From HGM04593 sp964470845 (GTDB taxonomy: Bacteria; Bacteroidota; Bacteroidia; Bacteroidales; Bacteroidaceae), in NCBI GenBank assembly GCA_964470845.1, contig CAYYEL010000023.1, forward strand, positions 1-26,855: a stretch of DNA of 26,855 bases, given 5' to 3'. Both the position numbers and the translations under genes were made by a program. Each line of letters opens with the position of its first letter. The first letter of the stretch is position 1. The notes below the pieces were generated by a model. It saw only the letters and a program-made list of their open reading frames with translations, had not been told where the DNA came from and did no database searches. Positions 1 to 7,476 of this stretch are shown here, piece by piece.

Positions 1-350
1 GTAGATACATAATAACAGTATCGGCGTGCGGTGGCGTCGAAGCGGGCGTGCGCACCCTCTCGCACCCGTCGTATGTCCGAGACAGCAATATCGGGGGGCA
101 GTATGCGGTTGAGTTTATATTGCAGTGCAGCGGTGTCAGTGGTTACAGGAAGATCGACGTGAGCCACCATATTTACGGCGTTTACCCCGGCGTCAGTGCG
201 CCCCGCCCCCACCACGCTTATGGGCGTGCGCAGCAGCGTTGTAAGTGCCTCTTCGAGCATCTGTTGAACAGTGCGGGCATTAGGTTGTATCTGCCAACCG
301 TGGTAAGCTGCGCCGTCGTACGAGAATTGTATAAAGTAACGCTGCATCAT
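1..350 (-). CDS. truA: tRNA pseudouridine synthase A (3' end cut by window edge)
   Basis: TruA converts uridines 38-40 in the anticodon stem-loop of many tRNAs to pseudouridine. The first 116 codons are visible and translate from an ATG at 350 as MMQRYFIQFSYDGAAYHGWQ, a typical TruA N-terminus. The catalytic-aspartate motif GAGRTDAGV follows at residues 48-56, with Asp53 as the expected nucleophile. The residue after this motif is Asn57, where I expect His (GRTDAGVH) in most TruA proteins. The start is fixed by an ATGA overlap: the ATG at 350-348 shares bases with the TGA of rsmE at 349-347, which implies translational coupling. It is the last visible gene of the minus-strand recF-to-truA run; the remaining half of the protein lies left of the window. 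Confidence 0.95.
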   Translation of the reverse strand, partial: MMQRYFIQFSYDGAAYHGWQIQPNARTVQQMLEEALTTLLRTPISVVGAGRTDAGVNAVNMVAHVDLPVTTDTAALQYKLNRILPPDIAVSDIRRVREGAHARFDATARRYCYYVS

Positions 351-1048
351 AGCTCGTTCTTTAATATAAATATGTGGCAAGCCACTAATCCGGCAGTCTC
401 GGTGCGCAGGCGCGAATTTCCAAGGCTTATGGGACGATAGCCCGCCGAGAGGGCCGTCTGAACCTCCTCGGGGCTGAAATCGCCCTCGGGGCCGATGAGT
501 ATGGTTGCGTTACGCCCCACTGTAAGCGCATCCTTCAACAGCAGACGTTCGCTATCGTAGCAGTGAGCAATGTATTTTTCCTCGCTGCTGTTTGCCGCAA
601 TGAATCTCTTAAAATCGACCATTTCATTTACCACGGTCTTATGAGACTTCAACGACTGCTTCATCGCCGAGACAACGATGCGTTCGATGCGGTCGGTCTT
701 TATCACTTTACGTTCCGAGAAACGACACGAGAGGAAAGTAAGCTCATCGAGCCCAATCTCCACAGCCTTCTCGACCATCCACTCTATGCGATCCATATTT
801 TTTGTAGGGGCGATAGCAATGTGCAGATGCCCTTGCCACCCTTTAGGTTGCTCGATAATCTCCTCGGCCTCGACGTAACAATGCTTACCGACGATAGAAG
901 AAATTGCCGCCTTATAAAAGCAGCCTTTTCCATCGGTTATTTCAATCTTGCTACCCACACCAAGCCTGAGCACACGCAAACAGTGTGCCGCCTCGTCCTC
1001 GGGCAGTTCCCAATTGTTTTTTATCTCGGGTGCATAGAATAGTGCCAT
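347..1048 (-). CDS. rsmE: 16S rRNA (uracil-1498-N3)-methyltransferase RsmE
   Basis: RsmE uses S-adenosylmethionine to methylate N3 of U1498 in 16S rRNA within the 30S subunit. The 233-residue protein has the usual family length. It shows the SPOUT-fold signatures near the C-terminus: LIGPEGDFSPEE at 184-195 and LGNSRLRTETAGL at 209-221, where the trefoil-knot SAM site forms. Most families have GPEGG; the Gly-to-Asp variant here may be common in Bacteroidota (from memory). The frame stays open upstream, but the ATG at 1048 (MALFYAPEI) matches the normal RsmE N-terminus (a PUA-like domain), so the longer reading is rejected. It starts 52 bp after the stop of the upstream bifunctional nuclease gene and overlaps truA by ATGA. 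Confidence 0.95.
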   Translation of the reverse strand: MALFYAPEIKNNWELPEDEAAHCLRVLRLGVGSKIEITDGKGCFYKAAISSIVGKHCYVEAEEIIEQPKGWQGHLHIAIAPTKNMDRIEWMVEKAVEIGLDELTFLSCRFSERKVIKTDRIERIVVSAMKQSLKSHKTVVNEMVDFKRFIAANSSEEKYIAHCYDSERLLLKDALTVGRNATILIGPEGDFSPEEVQTALSAGYRPISLGNSRLRTETAGLVACHIFILKNEL

Positions 1049-1100
1049 AGTAGTTGTTTGTCTTTTATGCTTAATAACAGTATCTCGGAAGTATTGAAGC

Positions 1101-1682
1101 TTATTCGTTGTCCGCAGTCTCCTCCTCGAACGAGGTATCCTGCTCTTTTGTACGCGAGTCAATCTCCTCTTTAATTTTCATTGCAAGTTCGTAATTCTCT
1201 TCCTTTACAGCCTTGTCGAGCACTGCACGCAATGTATCGACGTCGGCAACGGTTATTGGAACAGAGATTGCACCGTTAAACACGTCGCGTATGGCCACAC
1301 GTTCGAGCAACTCCTCGTCGATATATATTGGAGCTTCGGAACGTATTGCAATTGCCACCGCGTCCGATGTTCGGGCATCTATCTGACACACATTATCGCC
1401 CTGTTTATAAAGCAGTTGCGAATAGAACGTACCATCGTTTACTTTACCGATAGTGGCACACGTCATTGTAGCGCCAAGAGCATCGGTGAGCGAGCGAAAA
1501 AGGTCGTGTGTAATAGGACGTTTGGTCTCGAATCCACGCAGAGCAAAGGCTATGGCCTGTGCCTCGTAAACACCTATGGCAACCATAATTTTACGGTTGC
1601 CATTGCGTTCTTTAAGAATCATTACATAAGCCCTCTCGTCCGAGGCCTTACACAATATATCGGATACAACAAGCTCAATCAT
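1101..1682 (-). CDS. Bifunctional nuclease (DUF151) with C-terminal UVR motif
   Basis: This 193-residue protein has the DUF151/bifunctional nuclease domain at about residues 3-140, including the conserved stretch IDARTSDAVAIAIRSEAPIY at 101-120. It also carries a UvrB/UvrC-type UVR helical motif (LDKAVKEENYELAMKIKEEI) around 151-177. Plant and bacterial members have been reported to have RNase/DNase activity; the physiological substrate in Bacteroidota is unknown to me. The acidic tail (SFEEETADNE) is probably disordered. The start ATG at 1682-1680 overlaps the TGA of the upstream transporter gene (ATGA), so the two are probably translationally coupled. The UVR motif suggests contact with a protein partner or with nucleic-acid repair machinery, but that is inference. 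Confidence 0.85.
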   Translation of the reverse strand: MIELVVSDILCKASDERAYVMILKERNGNRKIMVAIGVYEAQAIAFALRGFETKRPITHDLFRSLTDALGATMTCATIGKVNDGTFYSQLLYKQGDNVCQIDARTSDAVAIAIRSEAPIYIDEELLERVAIRDVFNGAISVPITVADVDTLRAVLDKAVKEENYELAMKIKEEIDSRTKEQDTSFEEETADNE

Positions 1683-2935
1683 ACTTTTAGTTTCTGCTCT
1701 GATTTTCCGTCCTTAAAAAGCAATGCAAAAAGTACACCGACAACAAAAGCGTATGCCGCAAAAATGTACCACGCTGTGCTCCACCCTTGAATTGAGGTTG
1801 CATAGGCATTCACCACCTCTTGTGCTGCAATTACACCTACCGATGCCCCAAGGCCGTTTGTCATAAGCATAAACAATCCTTGAGCACTCGAACGCATATT
1901 TTCGGGTACCTCTTTATCGACAAACAACGAGCCCGAGATATTAAAGAAGTCAAATGCCACTCCATAAACAATCATCGAGAGGATAAAGAGCCACACACCG
2001 CTGCCGGGATTTCCAAGCCCGAAGAATGCGAAGCGGAACACCCACGCAAACATTGCTATGAGCATAACCTTTTTAATTCCGAATCGTCCCAAGAAGAAAG
2101 GAATGAGCAGAATACAGAGTGTCTCACTTATCTGCGAGAGAGAGATTATTATGTTCGTGTGCTCAACAGCAAATGTCCCCGCATAGGCCGGATCCTCGCT
2201 GAAGCTCGCTATAAACCCGTTGGCGTAACCATTGGAAATTTGCAATGCACCACCCAAGAGCATCGAGAAGATAAAAAACACCACCATTCTCCTTTGATTA
2301 AAGAGTTTAAAAGCGTCCAGTCCCAACGAAGAGGCCAACGTGCGTTTGCCACCCTTGCTCACAGGACAAGCAGGCATTGTAAGTGAGTAGAGCGCCAGAA
2401 TCACTCCCCACACAGCCGAGGTGTAAAATTGATTGCCATTATCCTGAAAGCCCATAAGATCGACCAACCACATCGACACTATAAAACCTATCGTTCCAAA
2501 TACTCGAATAGGCGGAAAAGCCTTTACCGTGTCGAGCCCACTGCGCTCAAGCGCGGTATATGAGACCGAGTTTGAGAGAGCCAACGTGGGCATATAAAAA
2601 GCTACACTCATTGCATAGTACCAAAAAATATCATTGAAGACTACATCAGTACCTTGCTTATTGCACATATAGGCAGTGAGCGCCATAAAAGAGGCAGACA
2701 CAGCATGACAGAACGACAAGAGTTTCTGCGCCGGAACCCAACGGTCGGCAATTATACCCATCAGAGCAGGCATAAATATTGAGACTAATCCTTGCACCGA
2801 GTAAAACCATCCAATATGCTCGCCCAGCCCGACGCCACCTAAATAGCGCCCCATAGACGTCAGATAAGCGCCCCACACTGCAAATTGCAAGAAACTGAGC
2901 ACCATTAGTCGGATTTTAAGACTTGAATTGTTCAT
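1679..2935 (-). CDS. Nucleoside permease, NupG/XapB-type MFS (Nuc_H_symport)
   Basis: This is a 418-residue inner-membrane protein with about twelve hydrophobic segments, beginning MNNSSLKIRLMVLSFLQFAV. The N-terminal motif FLQFAVWGAYLTSMGRYLGG and the later IADRWVPAQKLL (loop 2-3) are typical of the nucleoside:proton symporter branch of the major facilitator superfamily. The expected role is proton-driven nucleoside uptake; the exact substrate cannot be read from sequence. The frame stays open far upstream, but that region overlaps dciA in another frame, and the ATG at 2935 gives the family N-terminus. It begins 20 bp after dciA and ends in an ATGA overlap with the nuclease gene, so it sits inside the recF-truA transcription run. 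Confidence 0.88.
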   Translation of the reverse strand: MNNSSLKIRLMVLSFLQFAVWGAYLTSMGRYLGGVGLGEHIGWFYSVQGLVSIFMPALMGIIADRWVPAQKLLSFCHAVSASFMALTAYMCNKQGTDVVFNDIFWYYAMSVAFYMPTLALSNSVSYTALERSGLDTVKAFPPIRVFGTIGFIVSMWLVDLMGFQDNGNQFYTSAVWGVILALYSLTMPACPVSKGGKRTLASSLGLDAFKLFNQRRMVVFFIFSMLLGGALQISNGYANGFIASFSEDPAYAGTFAVEHTNIIISLSQISETLCILLIPFFLGRFGIKKVMLIAMFAWVFRFAFFGLGNPGSGVWLFILSMIVYGVAFDFFNISGSLFVDKEVPENMRSSAQGLFMLMTNGLGASVGVIAAQEVVNAYATSIQGWSTAWYIFAAYAFVVGVLFALLFKDGKSEQKLKV

Positions 2936-2955
2936 ATTACTACATTTTTCTATTA

Positions 2956-3246
2956 CTATCGGAATATTATATTTGTTATTACCTGAGCCTTGACGTGGTC
3001 GTTCAGACGGTGTACGAGCGTGCGACGGTTCATCATAAGCTCTTGACGCAGCACCGACGAAGAGAGCGACACATAAAGTATCTGATTTTTTATAAACAGA
3101 GATTTTGTATAGGCCTGTACACCGCCACCAAGCACCTGTGCCCACGCTTGAATAAGACGATACTCGTTCAGAGGAGTTTCCAGCCCCTCTTCGCGGCACG
3201 TCTCGCGCACAATCTCGGATATTGATTTTAAGCTACCTCGTTTCAT
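2956..3246 (-). CDS. DciA-like DUF721 protein (putative replicative-helicase loader)
   Basis: This 96-residue protein consists almost entirely of a DUF721 domain: helical N-terminus MKRGSLKSISEIVRE, then a W-containing segment (LIQAWAQVLGG), then the beta-strand pattern LYVSLSSSVLRQEL. In other bacteria DUF721 proteins are DciA, which helps load the DnaB helicase in lineages lacking DnaC/DnaI. That function here is inferred from family membership. The protein is short because it lacks the disordered extension found in many proteobacterial DciAs. Its ATG (3246-3244) overlaps the recF TGA (3245-3243). Linkage with recF is commonly seen for this family and fits a replication/repair role. Confidence 0.82.
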   Translation of the reverse strand: MKRGSLKSISEIVRETCREEGLETPLNEYRLIQAWAQVLGGGVQAYTKSLFIKNQILYVSLSSSVLRQELMMNRRTLVHRLNDHVKAQVITNIIFR

Positions 3247-4349
3247 CTCTCCTTTATCAAATTTATACCTCCTTTTTCAACCTCAAAGAGTTTATATTCA
3301 CCCTCTATACATTCTAAAATGCTGTCAGTGTGCTCGCGGTTCACGTCGGTTATAAAAATTTGTCCGAATTTATCGCCTGCAACCAGCTGAACAATCTTCT
3401 CGACACGGTGCGAGTCGAGCTTGTCGAATATATCGTCGAGCAGAAGAAGCGGCGTCTCGCCACCCTTGCGACGCAAAAAATCGAATTGTGCCAATTTAAG
3501 CGACACAAGATAGCTTTTATTCTGTCCCTGCGAGCCCTCTTTGCGAATGGGATAGCCGTCGAGTTGCATCACAAGTTCGTCGCGATGGACGCCTTTTGTT
3601 GTATATCCCACGCGTAAATCCTCGCTGCGTGTCTCCCTTAAAAGCTGTTGCAGATTATTGTCCGATAGATGCGAACGGTAGCGCAGGCTGACATTCTCGT
3701 CGCCTCCCGATATATAGCAGTGAAACTCTTTAAAAATGGGTATAATCTCCTCGACAAAATTACAACGGCCATTATAGACAGTCTGAGCCTCAACCGCCAT
3801 CATCTCCTCGACAAGAGATAGAACCTCGGCGTCGGGTGCGCGCTCGGCACGCAAAAGAGCGTTACGCTGTTGCAAAGCACGATTATAACGTATAAGAGCC
3901 GCCAGATATTCATTATCGTATTGCGAAATTACAACATCCATAAAACGACGACGCTCCTCGCTGCCCCCTGCTATAAGTTCATTATCAGCAGGCGAGACAA
4001 GCACAAGCGGCACAGTACCAATGTGATCCGAGAGGCGCTCGTATAGTTTCTTGTCGCGTCGAAATTGTTTCTTCTCGCCTCGCTTGAGACCACACGATAT
4101 TTCACAGGCAATGCCACTGCCACTGAAATATTTTCCTTTAATCATAAAAAAAGGAGCATCGTGCCTTATATTAGAATTATCTGAAGCACCTAAAGCACTC
4201 TTACAGAACGACAAATAATAGATTGCATCAAGCAGATTGGTCTTACCCATTCCGTTACTACCGATGAGGCAATTTATTTTTTGCGAGAAGTCAAGCTCAA
4301 CCTCGGCCAGATTTCTGTAATTTATTACTGATATACTATCTATAAGCAT
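3243..4349 (-). CDS. recF: DNA replication and repair protein RecF
   Basis: RecF is an SMC-like ATPase that, with RecO and RecR, helps load RecA at single-strand gaps and stalled forks. The 368-residue protein has the family length. The Walker A sequence is GSNGMGKTNLLDAI from residue 30, the ABC signature lies in EGSQGQNKS (about 270-280), and Walker B/D-loop is LLLLDDIFDKLDSHRV from residue 301. The N-terminus MLIDSISVINYRNL is typical. The start at 4349 is well placed: a promoter-like TATCTTCG box lies 29 bp upstream and no other in-frame ATG is nearby. It heads a six-gene minus-strand run and overlaps dciA by ATGA. It is divergent from the TPR membrane-protein gene at 4545. Confidence 0.97.
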   Translation of the reverse strand: MLIDSISVINYRNLAEVELDFSQKINCLIGSNGMGKTNLLDAIYYLSFCKSALGASDNSNIRHDAPFFMIKGKYFSGSGIACEISCGLKRGEKKQFRRDKKLYERLSDHIGTVPLVLVSPADNELIAGGSEERRRFMDVVISQYDNEYLAALIRYNRALQQRNALLRAERAPDAEVLSLVEEMMAVEAQTVYNGRCNFVEEIIPIFKEFHCYISGGDENVSLRYRSHLSDNNLQQLLRETRSEDLRVGYTTKGVHRDELVMQLDGYPIRKEGSQGQNKSYLVSLKLAQFDFLRRKGGETPLLLLDDIFDKLDSHRVEKIVQLVAGDKFGQIFITDVNREHTDSILECIEGEYKLFEVEKGGINLIKER

Positions 4350-4377
4350 ACGTGCACCTATTTTTTCTAAAGTAGCG

Positions 4378-4385
4378 CGAAGATA
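4378..4385 (-). promoter_or_regulatory. Candidate -7 box for the recF run
   Basis: On the minus strand the sequence reads TATCTTCGC, one base from the Bacteroidota consensus TAnnTTTGC. It lies 29 bp before the recF ATG. No convincing -33 element was seen. The same variant (TATCTTCGC) lies upstream of the gene ending the divergent pair at 23964, which gives it some support. Confidence 0.35.
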
Positions 4386-4480
4386 ATGTTTTTTAATAGC
4401 TTTTCCACGCTTATGGCAATATATTTTACCTTATTAGATAAAAAAAACAGATATAATTTTCCCACTACAAAGATTTTGAT

Positions 4481-4489
4481 TACTTTTGC
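4481..4489 (+). promoter_or_regulatory. Candidate -7 box (TACTTTTGC) for the TPR membrane protein
   Basis: TACTTTTGC matches the Bacteroidota TAnnTTTGC -7 consensus exactly and lies 56 bp before the ATG at 4545, leaving an A-rich leader. A clear -33 TTG was not seen at the usual spacing. Confidence 0.5.
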
Positions 4490-4544
4490 GGTTGATTTTG
4501 CAGAAAAGTCCTTTTGAAAATAAATAATAAAAGAAATTATAAAG

Positions 4545-5213
4545 ATGAGCACAAAAAAAACAGAGCAGGCACCCATCGCTGTTGAGGAGGTGCTGAGCAA
4601 GTCAGAGGCATTTGCCCACAAATACAAAAAAGCCATCGTTGGCGCAGTAGTTGCTATAATCCTATTTGCAATAGGAAGCACACTTTACAATCAGAATATT
4701 GTCGCCCCTGCCGAGAAAGAGGCAGCCGAGGCACTCTATGCAGCACAGGCTCTCTTCGACGAGGGTAAATTCCAAGAGGCATTGGACGGCGACGGTGCAA
4801 ACCTCGGCCTCATTGCTATTGCCGACGAGTATAGCAGCACAGCAAGCGGCAACCTTGCAAACGCATACGCAGGATTGGCTCTTGCACAGCTTGGCCGCTA
4901 CGAGGATGCAATCCCCTACCTCAGCGACTTCAGCGGCGACGACCAGATGGTTGCACCCGCAGTGCTTGGCGCTCTTGGCAACTGCTATGCACAGACCGGC
5001 AACAGCGACAAAGCAATCGGCTGCTTCCTTGATGCTGCAAGCAACGCCGACAACAACACAATAAGCCCCTACTACCTGTTGCAGGCAGGCATCCTGTACG
5101 AGCAGGCAGGAAAAGCCGACAAGGCACTGAAGCTATACGAGGAGATAAAGAACGAGTATCCCACATCTGTTCAGGCTATGGACATTGACCGTTACATCAA
5201 CCGTGTAAAATAA
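4545..5213 (+). CDS. Membrane-anchored tetratricopeptide-repeat protein (YfgM-like)
   Basis: This 222-residue protein has a lysine-rich cytoplasmic N-terminus (residues 1-29), a single membrane segment at about 29-48 (AIVGAVVAIILFAIGSTLYN), and an extracytoplasmic region of TPR-type helix pairs. Examples are the repeats around ANAYAGLALAQLGRYEDAIP and YYLLQAGILYEQAGKADKAL. The layout resembles YfgM, a periplasmic chaperone-like partner of the Sec translocon in E. coli; that functional link is only inference. It is a single-gene unit: its own -7 box lies upstream and a hairpin terminator follows at 5237. It is divergent from recF and codirectional with ribH. Confidence 0.8.
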   Translation: MSTKKTEQAPIAVEEVLSKSEAFAHKYKKAIVGAVVAIILFAIGSTLYNQNIVAPAEKEAAEALYAAQALFDEGKFQEALDGDGANLGLIAIADEYSSTASGNLANAYAGLALAQLGRYEDAIPYLSDFSGDDQMVAPAVLGALGNCYAQTGNSDKAIGCFLDAASNADNNTISPYYLLQAGILYEQAGKADKALKLYEEIKNEYPTSVQAMDIDRYINRVK

Positions 5214-5236
5214 GAGAGAAAGTTTAAAAAAATAGT

Positions 5237-5275
5237 AAGGGTGTGTCAAAATAGCAATTTTGCCACACCCTTTTT
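5237..5275 (+). terminator. Intrinsic terminator after the TPR gene
   Basis: The arms AAGGGTGTG + CAAAAT (5237-5252) and ATTTTG + CACACCCTT (5257-5272) pair with one T/C mismatch around a 4-nt loop. A run of five T follows (5271-5275). It separates the TPR gene from ribH; no canonical -7 box is visible between it and ribH, so ribH may depend on read-through or a non-consensus promoter. Confidence 0.85.
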
Positions 5276-5348
5276 AAATAACACCTACCTTACACAAAAG
5301 AGCAGTATCGCAGAAATATCCACACTATACAACCTTAAAATAATAATT

Positions 5349-5837
5349 ATGGCAACCGAATTACACAATCTGTCAGACTACAACCCCGACGTAACACCCT
5401 CGGGAGAAGGCAAACGAGTAGGAATAGTATATGCCGAATGGAATTCCGAAATAACATATGCACTGCGCGACGGTGCTATAAAAACACTCATCGACAACGG
5501 TGTCGGCCAAGACAACATTACAACCGTGAGCGTTCCGGGCAGTTTCGAGCTCATTTATGGTGCTGCACAAATGGCAAAAACAGGAGAGTACGACAGCATA
5601 ATAGCAATAGGCTGCGTTATACGTGGCGACACACCACATTTCGACTATATCTGCGAGGGAGTAACCGCAGGTCTCTCGCGTCTGAACATCGACTATGACA
5701 CCCCCGTCATATTCGGCCTTATAACCACTAACAACCTTCAGCAGGCACAAGAACGCAGTGGAGGACGCTTGGGCAACAAGGGCGACGAGTGCGCCGTAAC
5801 AGCCCTGCATATGATGGCTCGCAAATGGAGCAAATAA
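5349..5837 (+). CDS. ribH: 6,7-dimethyl-8-ribityllumazine synthase
   Basis: RibH condenses 5-amino-6-ribitylamino-uracil with 3,4-dihydroxy-2-butanone 4-phosphate, the penultimate step of riboflavin synthesis, and usually forms large oligomeric shells. The 162-residue protein carries the family motifs VSVPGSFEL (substrate phosphate/ribityl site) and GCVIRGDTPHFDYICE, whose His is the expected proton-transfer residue, plus GLITTNN near the C-terminus. The start at 5349 (MATELHNLSDYN) is chosen because the frame upstream runs through the 5237 terminator. It is followed 33 bp later by the ATP-grasp-like gene, probably in one transcript. No FMN riboswitch was recognised upstream. Confidence 0.96.
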   Translation: MATELHNLSDYNPDVTPSGEGKRVGIVYAEWNSEITYALRDGAIKTLIDNGVGQDNITTVSVPGSFELIYGAAQMAKTGEYDSIIAIGCVIRGDTPHFDYICEGVTAGLSRLNIDYDTPVIFGLITTNNLQQAQERSGGRLGNKGDECAVTALHMMARKWSK

Positions 5838-5870
5838 AGCCATAAGACCGGTATTAACCGCTAAAAAACA

Positions 5871-6980
5871 ATGAAGCGCCTGCTACTTTTCAACAGCTCG
5901 AACGACCTTGCACTTGCACAGGGGACAAAAGAATATATTGCCCCAAAGAGCATTGTACAAATGGAGAACGACCTATCGGCACTGCCTTGGTGGTGGGCCG
6001 ATGAGGGCGATGCAATACTTCTGCCCGCAGGGCGGGACAAGAGCCGTATAGAAGAGTTTTTCGCGCCCTACAAGCGGAATATACATTTTATAAGCGAAGA
6101 TGAGAATTATGACACCCTGCACAAAAGCACAGGGTGTCATTTTCGTCCCTCGCCGTGGGGGTGGAGCGCCGCAACCGCCCACAAGCTCCAACGCTTCGGA
6201 GTGCCCGAAAGCCTTATGCCCACAAGGGAAGCAATAGAGACGATGCGCACCCTTTCGAGCCGCGAATTTGCCGCACAATACATTAAGGAGTTTCTAAGCG
6301 ACAAGAGTATAGCCCCGCACAGACATCGCCTCGTGGGAGAGAAGATGCGTTTCATAAGAAGCATTGACGAGTTACAGATGCCCGAGAGAACTATTTTTAA
6401 GTCGCCGTGGTCGAGCAGCGGACGCGGTATTTTTGCAGCCAACAGCATCGACGAGCCCTCTATACACGACAAGCTCACAGGCTTTATTTCGCGGCAAGGC
6501 GGGTTTGTTGCCGACAAACTGTATGACAAACTATTGGATTTTGCTCTCGAATATTATATAAGCGAACGCGGCGAGGCGCAGTTTCTCGGATTTTCATTGT
6601 TTGCAGCCGGTGGCAACGGGTTCTATGGTTACAATTTTGTAGCCTCGCAACAAGAGTTAAGCGAGCGTATTGTCGGCGCAGGGTGCGAGAATGCTTTGCT
6701 CGACGAGCTTATAGCGTCTCACTCTCGGCTCTTGGCACGCAGGCTAAAGGGACGTTACAGCGGTATAGTAGGAATTGATATGCTCGTTACTCTTGAGAAT
6801 GGAGAATACAAGGTGCACCCCTGCATAGAGATTAACCTAAGAATGAATATCGGGGTGTTGGCACTGAAAGTTTTTAATCTTGTGGGCAGCAGAGATATTC
6901 CGTTGACTCCCTCAGACAACAATAACAAATTCTGTGCTAAGGTCGAGAAGGGCAAGCTGCTTATAACAGCGCATAAATAA
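5871..6980 (+). CDS. Uncharacterised ATP-grasp-like protein
   Basis: I do not recognise a named family with a known reaction. The 369-residue protein has features of an ATP-grasp fold: a lysine-bearing strand/loop FKSPWSSSGRGI at 176-187 (like the ATP-binding K motif plus glycine-rich loop) and a Mg-binding-type EIN motif at 319-322 within HPCIEINLRMNIG. The N-terminus (MKRLLLFNSSNDLALAQG) and the aromatic PWWWADEGD and FRPSPWGWSA segments look like a lineage-specific substrate domain. No signal peptide or membrane segment is seen, so it is probably cytosolic. ATP-grasp enzymes typically ligate an acyl phosphate to an amine or thiol. Cotranscription with ribH, 33 bp upstream, is likely but does not by itself define the substrate. 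Confidence 0.7.
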   Translation: MKRLLLFNSSNDLALAQGTKEYIAPKSIVQMENDLSALPWWWADEGDAILLPAGRDKSRIEEFFAPYKRNIHFISEDENYDTLHKSTGCHFRPSPWGWSAATAHKLQRFGVPESLMPTREAIETMRTLSSREFAAQYIKEFLSDKSIAPHRHRLVGEKMRFIRSIDELQMPERTIFKSPWSSSGRGIFAANSIDEPSIHDKLTGFISRQGGFVADKLYDKLLDFALEYYISERGEAQFLGFSLFAAGGNGFYGYNFVASQQELSERIVGAGCENALLDELIASHSRLLARRLKGRYSGIVGIDMLVTLENGEYKVHPCIEINLRMNIGVLALKVFNLVGSRDIPLTPSDNNNKFCAKVEKGKLLITAHK

Positions 6981-7023
6981 AGAAAAACATCAGCCACTTT
7001 TTTTGCTATAAGCATAAAAAAAG

Positions 7024-7071
7024 GATACAAGAATAAGGATGCCCCCTTTGGTGCATCCTTATTCTTGTATC
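7024..7071 (-). terminator. Perfect 19-bp hairpin between convergent genes
   Basis: The arms at 7024-7042 and 7053-7071 are exactly complementary around a 10-nt loop. On the minus strand a T7 run follows the stem (7016-7023 read in reverse), so it is a strong intrinsic terminator for the secG operon. On the plus strand only a weak T-containing stretch follows, so termination of the ATP-grasp gene is possible but less certain. Confidence 0.85.
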
Positions 7072-7093
7072 TTATCTTGTAAAAACGACAGGA

Positions 7094-7474
7094 TTATTCC
7101 TGAGTAGGAGCTTGAGCGGGAGCCTCGGCAGGAGTTGCAGCGGGAGCCTCGGTTGCAGCATCTTGTGTAAAGTCGGGAACCGCCATAGGATTCACAAGAG
7201 TATTCTCAACTGCATTCTGCTTTAATACGCTATCCTCTACAACAACGCTTTTGGGAAGCGAAATTGAAGCACAAATACTGAACACAGCAATTGCAATAGC
7301 CAATCCCCAAGTTGATTTCTCAAGAAAATCGGTAGTTTTTCTAACGCCCATAATCTGATTGGATGATGCAAAGTTTGATGCAAGGCCACCACCTTTTGAA
7401 TTCTGAATAAGAACAATCAGACACATCAACACAGCAGCAATTAAAACAAGGACCAAAAAAAGTGTGTAGTACAT
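7094..7474 (-). CDS. secG: Preprotein translocase subunit SecG
   Basis: SecG is the small auxiliary subunit of the SecYEG protein-conducting channel in the inner membrane. The 126-residue protein has two membrane segments (about 3-22 and 54-73) separated by the conserved loop QNSKGGGL (24-31) and a G-V-R-K-containing stretch. The C-terminal extension after residue 100 is Ala/Pro/Glu-rich (APAATPAEAPAQAPTQE), probably disordered. The start is 2 bp after the stop of the upstream TPR-like gene, so it is the last gene of the regulator-lptE-TPR-secG operon. Confidence 0.93.
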   Translation of the reverse strand: MYYTLFLVLVLIAAVLMCLIVLIQNSKGGGLASNFASSNQIMGVRKTTDFLEKSTWGLAIAIAVFSICASISLPKSVVVEDSVLKQNAVENTLVNPMAVPDFTQDAATEAPAATPAEAPAQAPTQE

Positions 7475-7476
7475 CT

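Noticed and set aside
4367..4681. Minus-strand open frame over the recF/TPR divergent promoter region
   Set aside because: It covers the intergenic promoter region and the start of the TPR gene and has no recognisable domain.
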